DNA of 64,000 nt, taken from the NCBI RefSeq assembly GCF_030272615.1, contig NC_081409.1:913383840-913447839 (forward strand), in the 5' to 3' direction. The stretch comes from Cryptomeria japonica. Lineage: Eukaryota > Streptophyta > Pinopsida > Cupressales > Cupressaceae. The notes under the pieces were generated by a model, which made no database searches, was not told the DNA's origin, and saw nothing but the letters and a program-made list of their open reading frames with translations. Of the stretch, positions 11,794-22,035 are shown in pieces; position 1 is the first letter of the stretch; the number at the start of each line of letters is the position of its first letter. A program made the translations under genes and the position numbers.

Positions 11794-12966
11794 TATTGGC
11801 ATTTTTGATGATTATGTTGTGATTGTCATTGATGGACACACACTTGTATTGAGATCCCCTTTATATGTATGAGCTTGTGCTCAACCGGTATTTGTTGCAA
11901 TCGGTATGTTGTATACTAGTCTCTAGACTAGTGATTTTGCAGAATGTGTTTCCCGGTCTGAAGTGGCATGTCGACCCCAAGCGGTTCATAGATCACAAGT
12001 GGTACGAGGGAGCAAAGCGGCACAACACATTCTTACCAGTCTTCATTTGTGACAAACCGGCAACTGGTATTTTGTATGAACCGGTAATACTCTGTGATGA
12101 GTTACCAACCGACATTTTGTGATGAGTTACCAATCCACCGATTGTTTGATAGTGCCGACACATTGACGGTGATTCGTGTGTCGTGTTACTAAGTATGTCT
12201 AGATTCATTGAACCTAGGAAATTGTAATGTAATCCTATTGGACCGACATGAAATCAGATTCCTTTAAAAGGACATCATGTCTAGGGTTTTAAGTTGTTGC
12301 TGAAAGGGTTAATGTTGAGCTAGGGTTTGAGGTGGAAGTTGAGTTGTGAGAACGATCTTATTTGAGAAGATCAAGTTGTAACTGTGAGAGAGAGAGAGAG
12401 AGAAGACTGAAGTAATGCTGGAATGCATTAGCTGTGAGCAATACTGGATCTAACCAAGCAGTTTGTGCTATTAGATAGATCAAACACTTGTTGATTACTC
12501 ACATCTTTGACAAGTCTGTAGCCCTTAACTAGGTAGGCCTCAAAGCCTTTGTAAAATCCTCTAACAAGGTGGTTCACACATGTGAATCTAAAATCCTCTA
12601 ACAAGGGAGTCTTTAATCGGACTTATCTCCTAATAGAGATTGAGATTCCTAACAGGATTTGTTCTGGTGAAGAACATTGTAAGACCTTAACCGGCCTGAC
12701 CTTAACCGGTCTGGTTTCTATTCTACAAATAGTGACTTGTGAGTTCCATCTCACCATGGTTTTTCCCAGTTGGGTTTCCATGTCAAATATCCTATGTTAT
12801 GGTTGTATTGCTTTTGTGGGTGAGTGCTTTATTCGCATTTTGGTTTGCATGTGTGGTAATCGGTTTGACCGTCAGCCTGCTTTACCGGTTTATCTTTAGA
12901 CTGTGTAAGTGTTTTTGTGTAGTAGTTTTTGGCATACTAATTCACCCCCCCTCTTAGTATTCATCA
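11794..12966 (+). repeat. Element A 5' LTR
   Basis: A 1173-bp LTR. It starts TATTGGCATTTTTG, where the canonical TG has become TA (the 3' LTR starts TGTTGG), and ends TATTCATCA. It contains a TATA-like CTTTAAAAGG at about 12263, a palindrome ACTAGTCTCTAGACTAGT at 11915-11932, an AG microsatellite at about 12385-12403, the shared CACCATGGTTTTTCCCAGTT block at about 12752 and the ATTCACCCCCCCTCTTAG tail. ACCGGT-type strings are frequent throughout. Confidence 0.9.
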
Positions 12967-12967
12967 A

Positions 12968-12980
12968 TTGGTATCAGAGC
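12968..12980 (+). promoter_or_regulatory. Primer binding site, element A
   Basis: TTGGTATCAGAGC lies two bases after the 5' LTR. TGGTATCAGAGC (12969-12980) is complementary to the 3' end of plant initiator-Met tRNA, the standard copia minus-strand primer. Confidence 0.9.
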
Positions 12981-13016
12981 CTACCTTTCTATAAGTTTAA
13001 CCACTTGGAAAGAGAT

Positions 13017-14294
13017 ATGGGGGAATACACCTTGAGGGAACTTACTCAACGGCTCACTAAGTTTGAGCAAGCCTATGATGATCTTATGGTCAAATACAAG
13101 GCATCTCAAGCAAAAAGAAGAGAACATGTAGAGAGGTTGATGGAACTATCTGAAAGTAGTTCTGAAGATGAAGCTAACATGGAAGCCATGATTGCTGAAG
13201 TGAATAAGCTGAATGATTCAAACTCCAATTTGAGAAAGGAGTTGGAAGGACTGACTATTCGGTTTAGTCAAGAGCTTGAGAACCGGAGAAAAGCGGAAGA
13301 TCTGGTAAAGGACAGAGATCATGAGATCTCCAAGTTGAAACATGAGATTAGTGCACTAACTGCTCGCCTTCATGAGAGCAGAATGGAAAAAGAAGACATG
13401 CAAGGAGAACTGAACATTGCCATCTCTGAAAATGCAAGTCTTATGGAGACAAACACTGCTATTTCCAAAGAACTCTTTGAGTCAAAGGAAATACTTGCTA
13501 AGTTTGGCAAAAGTACAATCAATCTAGAGCAAAAGCTTGAGTCATCTAGACCGGCAAAGAATACCAATGGTCTTGGTTTTTCTGGACATGAGGAAGGAGA
13601 ATCCTCAGGAACAAATGCTGAAGCATCAAAGAAGCAACCGACACTCAAAGGAAAAGGTAAGCAAAAACTCAAACCTGTTTGCTTTAACTGTCTTAAAGAA
13701 GGACACACTACCAATGTATGTAGGAGCAAAGCCTACAATAATTTTCCTTATTTTATCAACAATGTACCTAGATCCAATAAGTTCAATGGTCATTGTTATG
13801 CATGCAACAAGTTTGGGCATAGAGCATTTGAATGCAGGTCTGTAATGGATAACACTAGAAGATATCCTCAGAGGACCCAAGGAACTGGTCCTAAACCTTT
13901 TATGAACTGGAACCATAACCGGTTTAATGTCTTCAATCATCAGTTAAGAAGTGGTGGTCATCAAGCGGCAACTAGATGGAGAGAAAGTTGTATGATCTAT
14001 CATGGTCATGGTCACACTGCTGCAACATGCAGAAGGAAGAATGGAGACATGTACAATGGACCTTGGAGAGCACCTGGACTTGTTTGCTATCACTGCAAAA
14101 AACCGGGTCACATTGCAAGATTCTGCAGAAGCAAAAAAAGTATACCTGATGATATACCGATCACTCAGGAAGGAGAAATAGATGTTGAAAAAGTTCAAGG
14201 AGACATGAAGAAAACATGGAATAAGAAACCAATATTGTCGGAAGAGGAACAGGTTTCTGCACCTAGTGTCGAAATATCGGAACTGACAAACTAA
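13017..14294 (+). CDS. Gag-like protein with coiled coil and four zinc knuckles (element A ORF1)
   Basis: An open frame of 425 codons from the first ATG after the primer site (MGEYTLREL...) to TAA at 14292-14294. Residues about 10-200 are strongly charged and heptad-like (ENRRKAEDLVKDRDHEISKL), predicting a long coiled coil. A basic linker (GKGKQKLK) leads to CCHC zinc knuckles at residue 222 (CFNCLKEGHTTNVC), 260 (CYACNKFGHRAFEC), 325 (CMIYHGHGHTAATC, second Cys replaced by Tyr) and 357 (CYHCKKPGHIARFC). Retroelement Gag proteins use such knuckles to bind genomic RNA; coiled coils help particle assembly. The frame is intact, unlike ORF2, and no pol frame follows. The same frame runs back into the LTR, but the ATG at 13017 is the natural start. 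Confidence 0.85.
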   Translation: MGEYTLRELTQRLTKFEQAYDDLMVKYKASQAKRREHVERLMELSESSSEDEANMEAMIAEVNKLNDSNSNLRKELEGLTIRFSQELENRRKAEDLVKDRDHEISKLKHEISALTARLHESRMEKEDMQGELNIAISENASLMETNTAISKELFESKEILAKFGKSTINLEQKLESSRPAKNTNGLGFSGHEEGESSGTNAEASKKQPTLKGKGKQKLKPVCFNCLKEGHTTNVCRSKAYNNFPYFINNVPRSNKFNGHCYACNKFGHRAFECRSVMDNTRRYPQRTQGTGPKPFMNWNHNRFNVFNHQLRSGGHQAATRWRESCMIYHGHGHTAATCRRKNGDMYNGPWRAPGLVCYHCKKPGHIARFCRSKKSIPDDIPITQEGEIDVEKVQGDMKKTWNKKPILSEEEQVSAPSVEISELTN

Positions 14295-14303
14295 GCCTCA
14301 AAG

Positions 14304-14720
14304 GCTTAGGGGGAGCATATGGCGAAATGCTTTCGAACCCCTGGTTGACACCGGTATGTTATACCTATTGCTTGGCAGAAGACCGGAAATGGTAAAAAGG
14401 CAAATTAGGGTTTACGCCCTAATAAAGGAGCATTAATGATGGTAGGTGAGAGACATGTATAAATGCAATTTTCAAATCATTTCTCACTATCTGTTTTCGA
14501 GCGAAGAAAATTTTTCAAGTGCAGAGCGAAGAAAAGGCGATTTGAGCTTAGATTTCAAGAAATTGGATAACCTTGAAAGAGATTCAAATCTAGTTTGCAA
14601 GCGGTAGTGGAGAACTCAAAGCGGTGATTTGGCATTCGACGGAGAGCGAAGTGAAGCAGAATCAAGAAGCCCTAAATTCGCGTTTGAAAGGTATTTTTCG
14701 TGTTCTTGAAATACTCTTCA
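14304..14720 (+). promoter_or_regulatory. Inter-ORF promoter-like segment of element A
   Basis: Between the gag stop and the ORF2 ATG lies a polypurine-like GCTTAGGGGGAGCA (14304-14317), a telo-box in reverse (TTAGGGTTT, 14405-14413), an ATAAAGG at about 14420, a TATA-like TGTATAAATG (14456-14465) and then about 255 bp resembling a 5' leader before ATG 14721. Element B has the same order, telo-box then ATAAAAAG, in the same orientation relative to its ORF2. Telo-boxes are known from promoters of plant growth and translation genes. That this drives ORF2 is inference. Confidence 0.5.
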
Positions 14721-17700
14721 ATGGCTTCCGCATCTCATACCAGTTCAAGTACATCCATTGAGTCAGAAAGTTTCATTTAGAGGAAGTCCAGGTATAATGC
14801 TTTATCACAAGTTCCAGCTGCAGTCATAGTCGAAGAAGGAATTTAAGATTATATTGATTGCAAAATAGAAGACCTAGGGTCTTTAGCCATTCATACTCAG
14901 TTAGGTCTATTTTGCGGAAAGGACAAAAGGATCAAACCGGAATTTAGTGTCATAGAGAAGAAGAAATTCCACAACGTTATATATTTCCTGGAAGACTTCA
15001 CAGAGGATCACATCAGGATCATCTTGAGCAGAGCCCATGGTGACAAGATGTACCTAGAGAGGACGCATGATATCACGCCTTAGGCAATTCATGCAGTCAC
15101 CGGTTTCTGCAACACAGGGGAAGTGCCAACCCTGAGAAAAGTGAGCAAAACGGAAATGACCAAGCTCACCAGTTCAACAAGTGATTCACGGGGCATGACA
15201 GTCAATCCTATCAAGGATGATCTGGTGAAATATGCATGCATGGTGATTGGATACAAAACATTATCAGCCAGCGGGACTAATTTTGTATCTGCTGCAGCGA
15301 TAAATGCCGCTTACCGAATGATAAAAGAGGATGCATCTTTTGACTTATGCACCGGCATGCAGAGGCAACTCCTGCTAAATCTCAAGGCAATCAAGCAGGA
15401 CAACTCACTGAGGTTTAAGTTGGACAACTACTGGTAGGGTTGTTCTTTTATTTCCAAGGCTACTTTCTGGGTGTAGGAGATGTCTAGTGGTCACCTGACC
15501 AACCGGTAACCAAGCAAATAAAGGAAAGTGTGCAAGCCATTGGAACCGGCTACCCTGAGGTACAGAACAAATACTTTGATGAGTTCAGAAGAAAGATGAG
15601 TTAGAGGGTAAGAATCTCAGGGGACATAGTGAAGAAATACAAAGATGACATCTATTACACTATTCAGGTGGACAAATGTCTAATGGAGGATGTTGAGCCT
15701 AGAATGGAGGAAGTGGAGCCTATGGGCTATGAGGTCATGTTTGACATGCTGGAAGGGCATGCTTCAACCCTTATTGCCTCGCCTCTTGATCCAAAGGCTA
15801 AGAGGATTGGAACCTACTTGGAGAGGATCGTACCCATTGAAGAACCATCGGTGAAGAAGGGAAAATAACCGGCAGCTAAGAAAGCTAAGGCAGTGCCTGC
15901 AGCATCGGCACTGGTTACCACTGCGACTCCAAGAGTGACCAAGTGGTCACCGGCAAAGAAGAAACTGGAGGTAACACCGACAAAAGTCTTCGAAAGAAAG
16001 AGGAAGACTAAGGCAAATGAACCGGACTCCGAAGAAACCGAGTCTGATGAACAGCCAAAGAAGGCTAGACAGACCAAGAAGATGAAGAAGAATGAATCGA
16101 CAGCATCTGCATCGGTAAATATAGATATCTCCTCTTACAAACCTTTGACACATTGTCAAAGAATAGTAAAGAATATTAGGAGAAAGTTACTTCATGATTT
16201 AATAGATTATTATGATGAATTCAATAGTGAGGAAAAAGACGAAGTACTGTAGGAAATCATTCTTTATTTATGTAAAAATGACCGGTCACCATCAGAGATT
16301 AAATCTTAGACACCGGATTCATTATTTAAAGCATTGGATAATAAATGGCGCATTGCCATTGAAAAGGAACAAGAGATTAGGAAGAAAGTTTTTGCACAGT
16401 ACTTCCCCGAACTCTCAAATTCAGAATTGTTTGATGCCCTGGATCAAAATAAAGGTCTCTTCTTCACAAGGAGAAGAAGACTCTGGTTGTTGGAAGGGAG
16501 AGTTGATGATGTAGAAAAAGATACACATCAGCACATGGCCCATGCTATCAGCTCTCACAAAGCACGAATGGCCAACCTCCAAGCAGAAAAGGAACCGGTT
16601 ATTTCCAAACCGGATGAGGTTTTTGATGAGGAAGGAAACCTGGTGGAAGAACCACTCAACACCATAGATGTCGATGCCCTGGATGTAGAAGATGTCACTT
16701 AGGACATACCTTCTGAGGGAACTGAACAGGGGTAACAGGCCGATCAAGGTGGTGAACAAGCTGTGGACACATAGCAAGTGGCAAAAGAACAGGAAGAGAA
16801 AAGGAAGAAGGATGAAGATGAGAAATAGAGGAAAGAGGAAGAGAAGAGAAAAGAGGAAGAGGAGAAAAGGACAGATGAAGAAAAGAAGAAGCACGAAGAT
16901 GACAGGAAAAAGAAAGAAGAAGAAGATAAGGAAGAAAAGAGAAAGAAGGAAGAAGAGGAGAAGAAAAAGAAGGAAGAGGAAGAGAAGAAGAAGAAGGAAG
17001 CAGAGGAGAAGAAGAAGAATGAAGAGGAAGAAAAAAAGAAGAAGGAAGTGGAAGAGAAGAAGAAGAAGGAAGAGAAGGAACAAAAGAAGAAGGTAGAAGC
17101 AGAGTAGAAGCAGAAAGAAGAAGAAGAAGACAAGAAGAAGATGGAAGAGGAAGAGAAGAAACAGAGAGAGGAGAAAGAAAAGGAAGAGAAGGAGAAGAAA
17201 AAGAAGGAAGAAGCAGACAAGACCATTGAAGCAATGAAGACCACACAGATGGAAAATCCTAAGGCAACCGGTAGCCAAGCCAAACCAGCTGCTATCTCGA
17301 GCCCCATTGATCTCCAATCTGAAAGTGAGTCTAAGCTTATGCAGAGCATCAAGGTTGCCCAAGAGTGCCTTGAAGGCATTCAAAGGAAAAGAGAACAAGA
17401 TATTATTCAGGCGGCTGTAGACACACTTACCAGTTTAATCCCCGGTACTAATCTTCCTAACACTGATTCATCACTAGCACAACTCAAACTTCTGTGTACT
17501 GTAGTGGATGATCAGGTGCAGAGTCTAGAAGAAGCAGCAGAGGCCAATGTAAAGAAAGAGCACCAAAAGGCTCTTAATGTTGCTCTAGTGAAGAAGTTGA
17601 ATGAGCTTAGGATTGAACTGCTAAAGGATCAAAAGGACATAAGGAATGCCTTGGATGAGGGAAACTTGCTACTCAGCAAAATCTGTCAACCTCATCTGTT

Positions 17701-18115
17701 CTATGATGATGTGCTAGCCAAGAAGCAACAGCTTCAAATGAACTTACAGTCCAACTTGGGCACATTCAAGACTCCTTACGACTTCTTTGCATCATATGGG
17801 CAAACCATTCACCAGTTCCAGATCCAGTCAGCCAAGATGGAGCAAGAGATCAGCACAAGGTCTAGGGATTCGCAGGAGCTTCAACTGGTATTACTTCCAC
17901 AACTGCAAATTCTTCAAAAGTGTTATCTGAACCTGGATTCCCTGATAGTCACACAAGAACTGAGCACAATAGATTCCATGGAGGAACAGGTATCACAGAT
18001 GCAAACAGAGAAGGAAGTGGCAACCTCCCTACTTGAGTCTTGGTCCCTTTCCATGAAACAATTTTTGCGGGACTATAAAGCGGTTTTTGACAAGTATTAT
18101 TCATTATTGTCATAA
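14721..18115 (+). pseudogene. ORF2 of element A: large charged protein of unknown function, broken
   Basis: From ATG 14721 (MASASHTSSS) a coding frame runs about 1130 codons to TAA 18113-18115. It is broken by one frameshift near 15433-15440 and 13 in-frame stops: 14778, 14844, 15081, 15485, 15602, 15866, 16250, 16307, 16700, 16733, 16772, 16826 and 17105. Ten are TAG, three TAA, none TGA. Order: an N-terminal region of about 450 residues conserved with element B (markers: ITP, AI-AV-G, DLC, VEPR); a basic Ala/Lys/Pro linker (15870-16100); a short conserved helix-rich part (16130-16520); a Glu/Lys-rich coiled coil (about 16790-17215); and a helical C-terminal domain open from 17141. I see no RT, integrase, protease, transposase DDE or envelope features. 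The N-terminal part faintly recalls 'putative plant transposon protein' families, which I cannot confirm. Confidence 0.75.
16790..17215 (+). repeat. Purine-only-like tract encoding a Glu/Lys coiled coil
   Basis: About 425 bp made almost entirely of A and G on the plus strand (GAAGAGGAAGAGAAGAAGAAG-type units), part of ORF2 and translated there as a Glu/Lys repeat. Element B has only a short Glu/Lys stretch at the equivalent place (about 34930-35010), so the tract has expanded in A or shrunk in B. Confidence 0.8.
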
Positions 18116-18469
18116 ACTCTTTTATATATATATGGAAATAGGTTTTTCAGCGGTACTTTGTCATTGTTGGCAAAGGGGGAGAAGTATATCTAGTTTTTGG
18201 TTTTGAAATTTTGAAATTTTGATATATCAGGGGAGAAGTATATCAGAGGGAGAAGTATCTATTTTGAAATCTTGATATATGCTATGCTATATGTTATAAG
18301 CTCTGATGATTATGCTCTGAATGCAAAATTACTATACACTCTGTTGATTAAGGGACAGTGTATATGCTTAGGGGGAGCAATTTTGTTAATGGCCAATTTT
18401 TGTTGTAAAACACTTAGATGTCAAAATTTTACTTTCCTAAGTGTTGCCATCAATGCCAAAGGGGGAGAT
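18116..18469 (+). promoter_or_regulatory. 3' untranslated segment and polypurine tract of element A
   Basis: After the ORF2 stop the segment carries several purine runs: GGCAAAGGGGGAGAAG (about 18169), AGGGGAGAAG (about 18229), GCTTAGGGGGAGCA (18366-18379) and finally CAATGCCAAAGGGGGAGAT ending at 18469, directly before the 3' LTR. The last is the functional-position polypurine tract. GTTGCCATCAATG before it is the same in element B and copia C. Confidence 0.8.
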
Positions 18470-19647
18470 TGTTGGCATTTTTGATGATTATGTTGTGATT
18501 GTCATTGATGGACACACACTTGTATTGAGATCCCCTTTATATGTATGAGCTTGTGCTCAACCGGTATTTGTTGCAACCGGTATGTTGTATACTAGTCTCT
18601 AGACTAGTGATTTTGCAGAATGTGTTTCCCGGTCTGAAGTGGCATGTCGACCCCAAGTGGTTCACAGATCACAAGTGGTATGAGGGAGCAAAGCGGCACA
18701 ACACATTCTTACCAGTCTTCATTTGTGACAAACCGGCAACCGGTATTCTGTATGAACCGGTAATACTCTGTGATGAGTTACCAACTGACATTTTGTGATG
18801 AGTTACCAATCCACTGATTGTTTGACGGTGCCGACACATTGACGGTGATTCTTGTGTCATGTTACTAACTATGTCTAGATTCATTGAACCTAGGAAATTG
18901 TAATGTAATCCTATTGGACCGACATGAAATTAGATTCCTTTAAAAGGACATCATATCTAGGGTTTTAAGTTGTTGCTGAAAGGGTTAATGTTGAGCTAGG
19001 GTATGAGGTGGAAGTTGAGTTGTTGTGAGAACGATCTTATTTGAGAAGATCAAGTTGTAATTGTGTGAGAGAGAGAGAGAGAAGACTGAAGTAATGCTGG
19101 AATGCATTAGCTGTGAGCAATACTAGATCTAACCAAGCAGTTTGTGCTATTAGATAGATCAAACACTTGTTGATTACTCACATCTTTGACAAGTCTGTAG
19201 CCCTTAACCGGGTAGGCCTCAAAGCCTTTGTAAAATCCTCTAACAAGGTGGTTCACACATGTGAATCTAAAATCCTCTAACAAGGTAGTCTTTAATCGGA
19301 CTTATCTCCTAATAGAGATTGAGATTCCTAACAGGATCTGTTCTGGTGAAGAACATTGTAAGACCTTAATTGGTCTGACCTTAACCGGTTTGGTTTCTAT
19401 TCTGCAAATAGTGACTTGTGAGTTCCATCTCACCGTGGTTTTTCCCAGTTGGGTTTCCACGTCAAATATCCTGTGTTATGGTTGTATTTCTTTTGTGGGT
19501 GAATGCTTTATTCGCATTTTGGTTTGCATGTGTGGTAACCGGTTTGACTGTCAGACTGCTTTATCGGTTTATCTTTAGACTGTGTAAGTGTTTTTGTGCA
19601 GTATTTTTTGGCATACTAATTCACCCCCCCCCTCTTAGTATTCATCA
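18470..19647 (+). repeat. Element A 3' LTR
   Basis: A 1178-bp LTR starting TGTTGGCATTTTTG and ending TTCATCA, directly followed by the target duplication ATGCC. Compared with the 5' LTR, differences are mostly single transitions (for example CAACCGG versus CAATCGG, GGTATGAGG versus GGTACGAGG) plus a GTT insertion and a longer C run in the tail. It keeps the ACTAGTCTCTAGACTAGT palindrome and the CACCGTGGTTTTTCCC block. Confidence 0.9.
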
Positions 19648-19652
19648 ATGCC

Positions 19653-19990
19653 TTTATGTCTTTCCCTCTCATCTACACCACTTTGTAAAGAGGTCCTAAA
19701 TTTATAGTCCTAGGACATGTTTTCTCCAAATTGATGTCCCAGTTGCCATAGATTTTGTTTATCAATAAAAAGTATCATATTTCCTTTTCTCAAATTAGTC
19801 GCCCTTTTTAAATCAATGTTTTCTTCACCCATCTTAAGGTCACCCTCGTGATCTTTACTTTATTAATTATAAGTTCAAATTTTTACTAACCCATGTAAAC
19901 TCAACCTCATGTTACCATTTTCTATTGGTTTACATGCCAAGAAAATTGAAATTCTATGCATAGGACTATTATAAAAAGACATCACCCTAA
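19653..19990. repeat. Tandem duplication, copy 2, right half
   Basis: This continues the copy begun at 11590-11793 after the element A insertion, matching 11195-11500. Landmarks are TTTCCCTCTCAT, TTTTCCTTTTCTCAAATTAGTC and TATTATAAAAAGACATCA. From 19990 to about 20340 I see no feature. Confidence 0.6.
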
Positions 19991-20339
19991 ACCTCTATCA
20001 AAACTCTATGATTTTATTAGTTATAATTGTTAAACATTAGAAATATCAAAATCATATCTTTCACACACTCAATTTACTACTTATGCGCTCATTTCTCTTC
20101 AATCTTAGAAATCCATTGCATCATTATCTCAATCAATTCTTACAATTCCATTGCATCCTTTACATCATGATGCTAGTGTGTTTACCCATTCATCACAAAA
20201 TTAATGAATTGATCAATATGCCTTGATTGAAACTAAGAGGCTCTCAAGGATTCCAATTTCCATAACAAATTTCAATTGTGTTTCTTAAAATACTTATAAA
20301 CCCCATCAATTTTTTACCTTACCATACCTAATTTATTAT

Positions 20340-21411
20340 GGTGCTTTAATATATTTTGGGGGCCTTATTGATGGATAAAGGATCTATACTAGTGTATGTA
20401 ATTTTAATATAGGGAAAGTAGGGCTTGATATGTTTAGGCATACAAACTAGACCTATTTTCCATACATTGCATTAAAGAGGAGATGAAATCAATAGATTCA
20501 ACCTCATTTGTGTGAAAAGTGTAAGGAAGTTCAGTAGCAGAACAACTTCCTACACTAGCCTTGAGAAGAGAGTAATGCAAAAATTTTACAGATCATTACA
20601 ATAGTTATAGAAACTTAAGAGAAATAAACATGAATATCATGCATACCACAACACAATAATTTACATGGAGAAAACCCTTTTGGGAGAAAAAACCCACAAA
20701 CCAAAAGCCATGTAATGTATTATTTAAAAATCAACATATTACAATATACTTGCTGAGAAAGTTTCTCATAGGATTATCACCCATACAAATCCAAAGACAA
20801 CTCAATAACTATAAGACTCTTATGCACAACCTCCATCTTACACATGTAATATATAGGAGACACAATACATGAGATCGTCAAATAGTATTACAAAACCATG
20901 GGCTAAAACTACTCAAGAGCGACACCCATCTTATCTCCAATAAAATATGACCTATAATGTGTCAATACACACACCAACACTTGTAACTCCATTTTACATC
21001 TCATTTATGTGTGTAACACATCTTAATATTTCTTATTTTATGAGACCCAGCTTCTAAAGGCCATCACTTTTGAATCGGTTGATCGATTGATGAATAGTTT
21101 GAAGCACTATAAAGTTCATGAAGTGATCTATTAAGACATAACCAACTATAGTAGTTATGAACATTTTTGGGTTGTTTCAAAGCCTCTAAGGCCCTCAAAA
21201 TTGACTTTGAAACTTTCATTCGCAATTTTAAAAAAATGAAATTTTAAAATCTTCAAATCTAGACATGATCTTGCAAATAAAATTTACTAGCATGCTTACC
21301 TAGTTAATTCAAAGGTCTGGGGAATTTTTTGGACCAATCCATGCTTAAATGAAAAATTACTAAAAATAGTAACCTTATGTCTATGCAAGGTTAAGACTTC
21401 ATTTTCCTAAC
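20340..21411 (-). mobile_element. 3' LTR of decayed copia D, left edge uncertain
   Basis: On the plus strand the segment ends ATTTTCCTAACA at 21411 and is followed by TTCTCCCACTTGT, the reverse of a purine tract ACAAGTGGGAGAA. That is the normal layout of a minus-strand 3' LTR. The ACATGGAGAAAACCC...GGGAGAAAAAACCC block at about 20662-20697 is a version of the block shared by other LTRs here. A hairpin with arms AGTGTA(A)GGAAGTT / AACTTCCTACACT lies at 20518-20556. The left boundary is an estimate. Confidence 0.55.
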
Positions 21412-22035
21412 ATTCTCCCACTTGTCTAACACCTTGCAAGATAAAAGCGAGCATCTACACAATAATTTAATTTCTAGGGGCTATGAGACCCATAGATTCT
21501 AGACACCATTTGAACTCATCTGTTCTCACAACCTTAGTTAAAAAATCTACAACATTCATCAAAGACTCTACCTTTACTAGGTTCACCCTACCATCCTCAA
21601 CCATATCTTTAAAAAGATGATATTGAGTTCATCAATGTGTTTGGTTTGGGCATGAAATGTCAGGTTCTTATCTAGGTAGATTGCATTTTGACTGTCATAA
21701 TAAATAGTTACTACACCTTATTTTATTCCAATATTTGAACACAGTCTTTCAAGCCAAATGGCTTCTTTTCAAGCATGAGTAGTTGCCATATCTCTTCTTT
21801 AGTATTGGATAAAGAAACCACAACATGTTGCTTACTCATCCAGCTGATTGCACCACCAAATAAAGTGAACACATAAGAAATGGTGGATCTTCTGCTATCA
21901 ATATCACTTGCCTAGTCCAAATCCACATAGCCATGAATATCAAGGGAAATATCATCTCCTATCAAATTACCATGATAACACAAAGAATTTTTTAGGCACC
22001 CTTCAAAATTATAAAGACCTTTTTTAACTACATCC
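21412..22035 (-). pseudogene. Copia D RNase H remnant
   Basis: Read on the minus strand, about 21700-21985 gives GYVDLD-stop-ASDIDSRRSTISYVF, FGGAISWMSKQHVVVSLSNT and KEEIW. This is the Ty1/copia RNase H domain, including the catalytic Asp region and the SKKQ/SLS-T-E-E block. It is interrupted by stops and small shifts. Its upstream (RT) part continues beyond a solo LTR at 23497-24482. The frame breaks show a dead copy. Confidence 0.75.

Larger units (their letters stand above)
11794..19647 (+). mobile_element. Element A: complete non-autonomous LTR retrotransposon
   Basis: A 7854-bp element bounded by two LTRs (11794-12966 and 18470-19647) and a perfect 5-bp target duplication ATGCC. It has the copia initiator-Met primer site and a polypurine tract. 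The interior encodes a gag-like zinc-knuckle protein and a long second ORF. No protease, integrase, RT or RNase H motif is seen anywhere between the LTRs, so it must have moved with enzymes from another element. Element B (33015-39731) has the same plan, and copia C (from 50881) has matching cis signals. LTR divergence is low by eye (a few percent, mostly C/T and G/A), so the insertion is among the younger events here. Confidence 0.9.

Noticed and set aside
11865-12208. ORFs in the element A LTRs, present in both copies (also 18541-18884)
   Set aside because: They are repeated only because the LTR is repeated. They cross expected promoter and tail regions and show no domain.
16421-17398. Long minus-strand open frames rich in Leu/Phe/Ser across the purine tract
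   Set aside because: They are the antisense of the Glu/Lys repeat (GAA/AAG read backwards gives TTC/CTT). Composition alone keeps them open; the plus-strand ORF2 is conserved with element B.
14721-18115. TAG/TAA stops of ORF2 as programmed readthrough or altered code
   Set aside because: The same stop bias appears in the LINE and gypsy remnants, a frameshift is also present, and B carries a TGA at codon 4. Methylation-driven decay explains it more simply.
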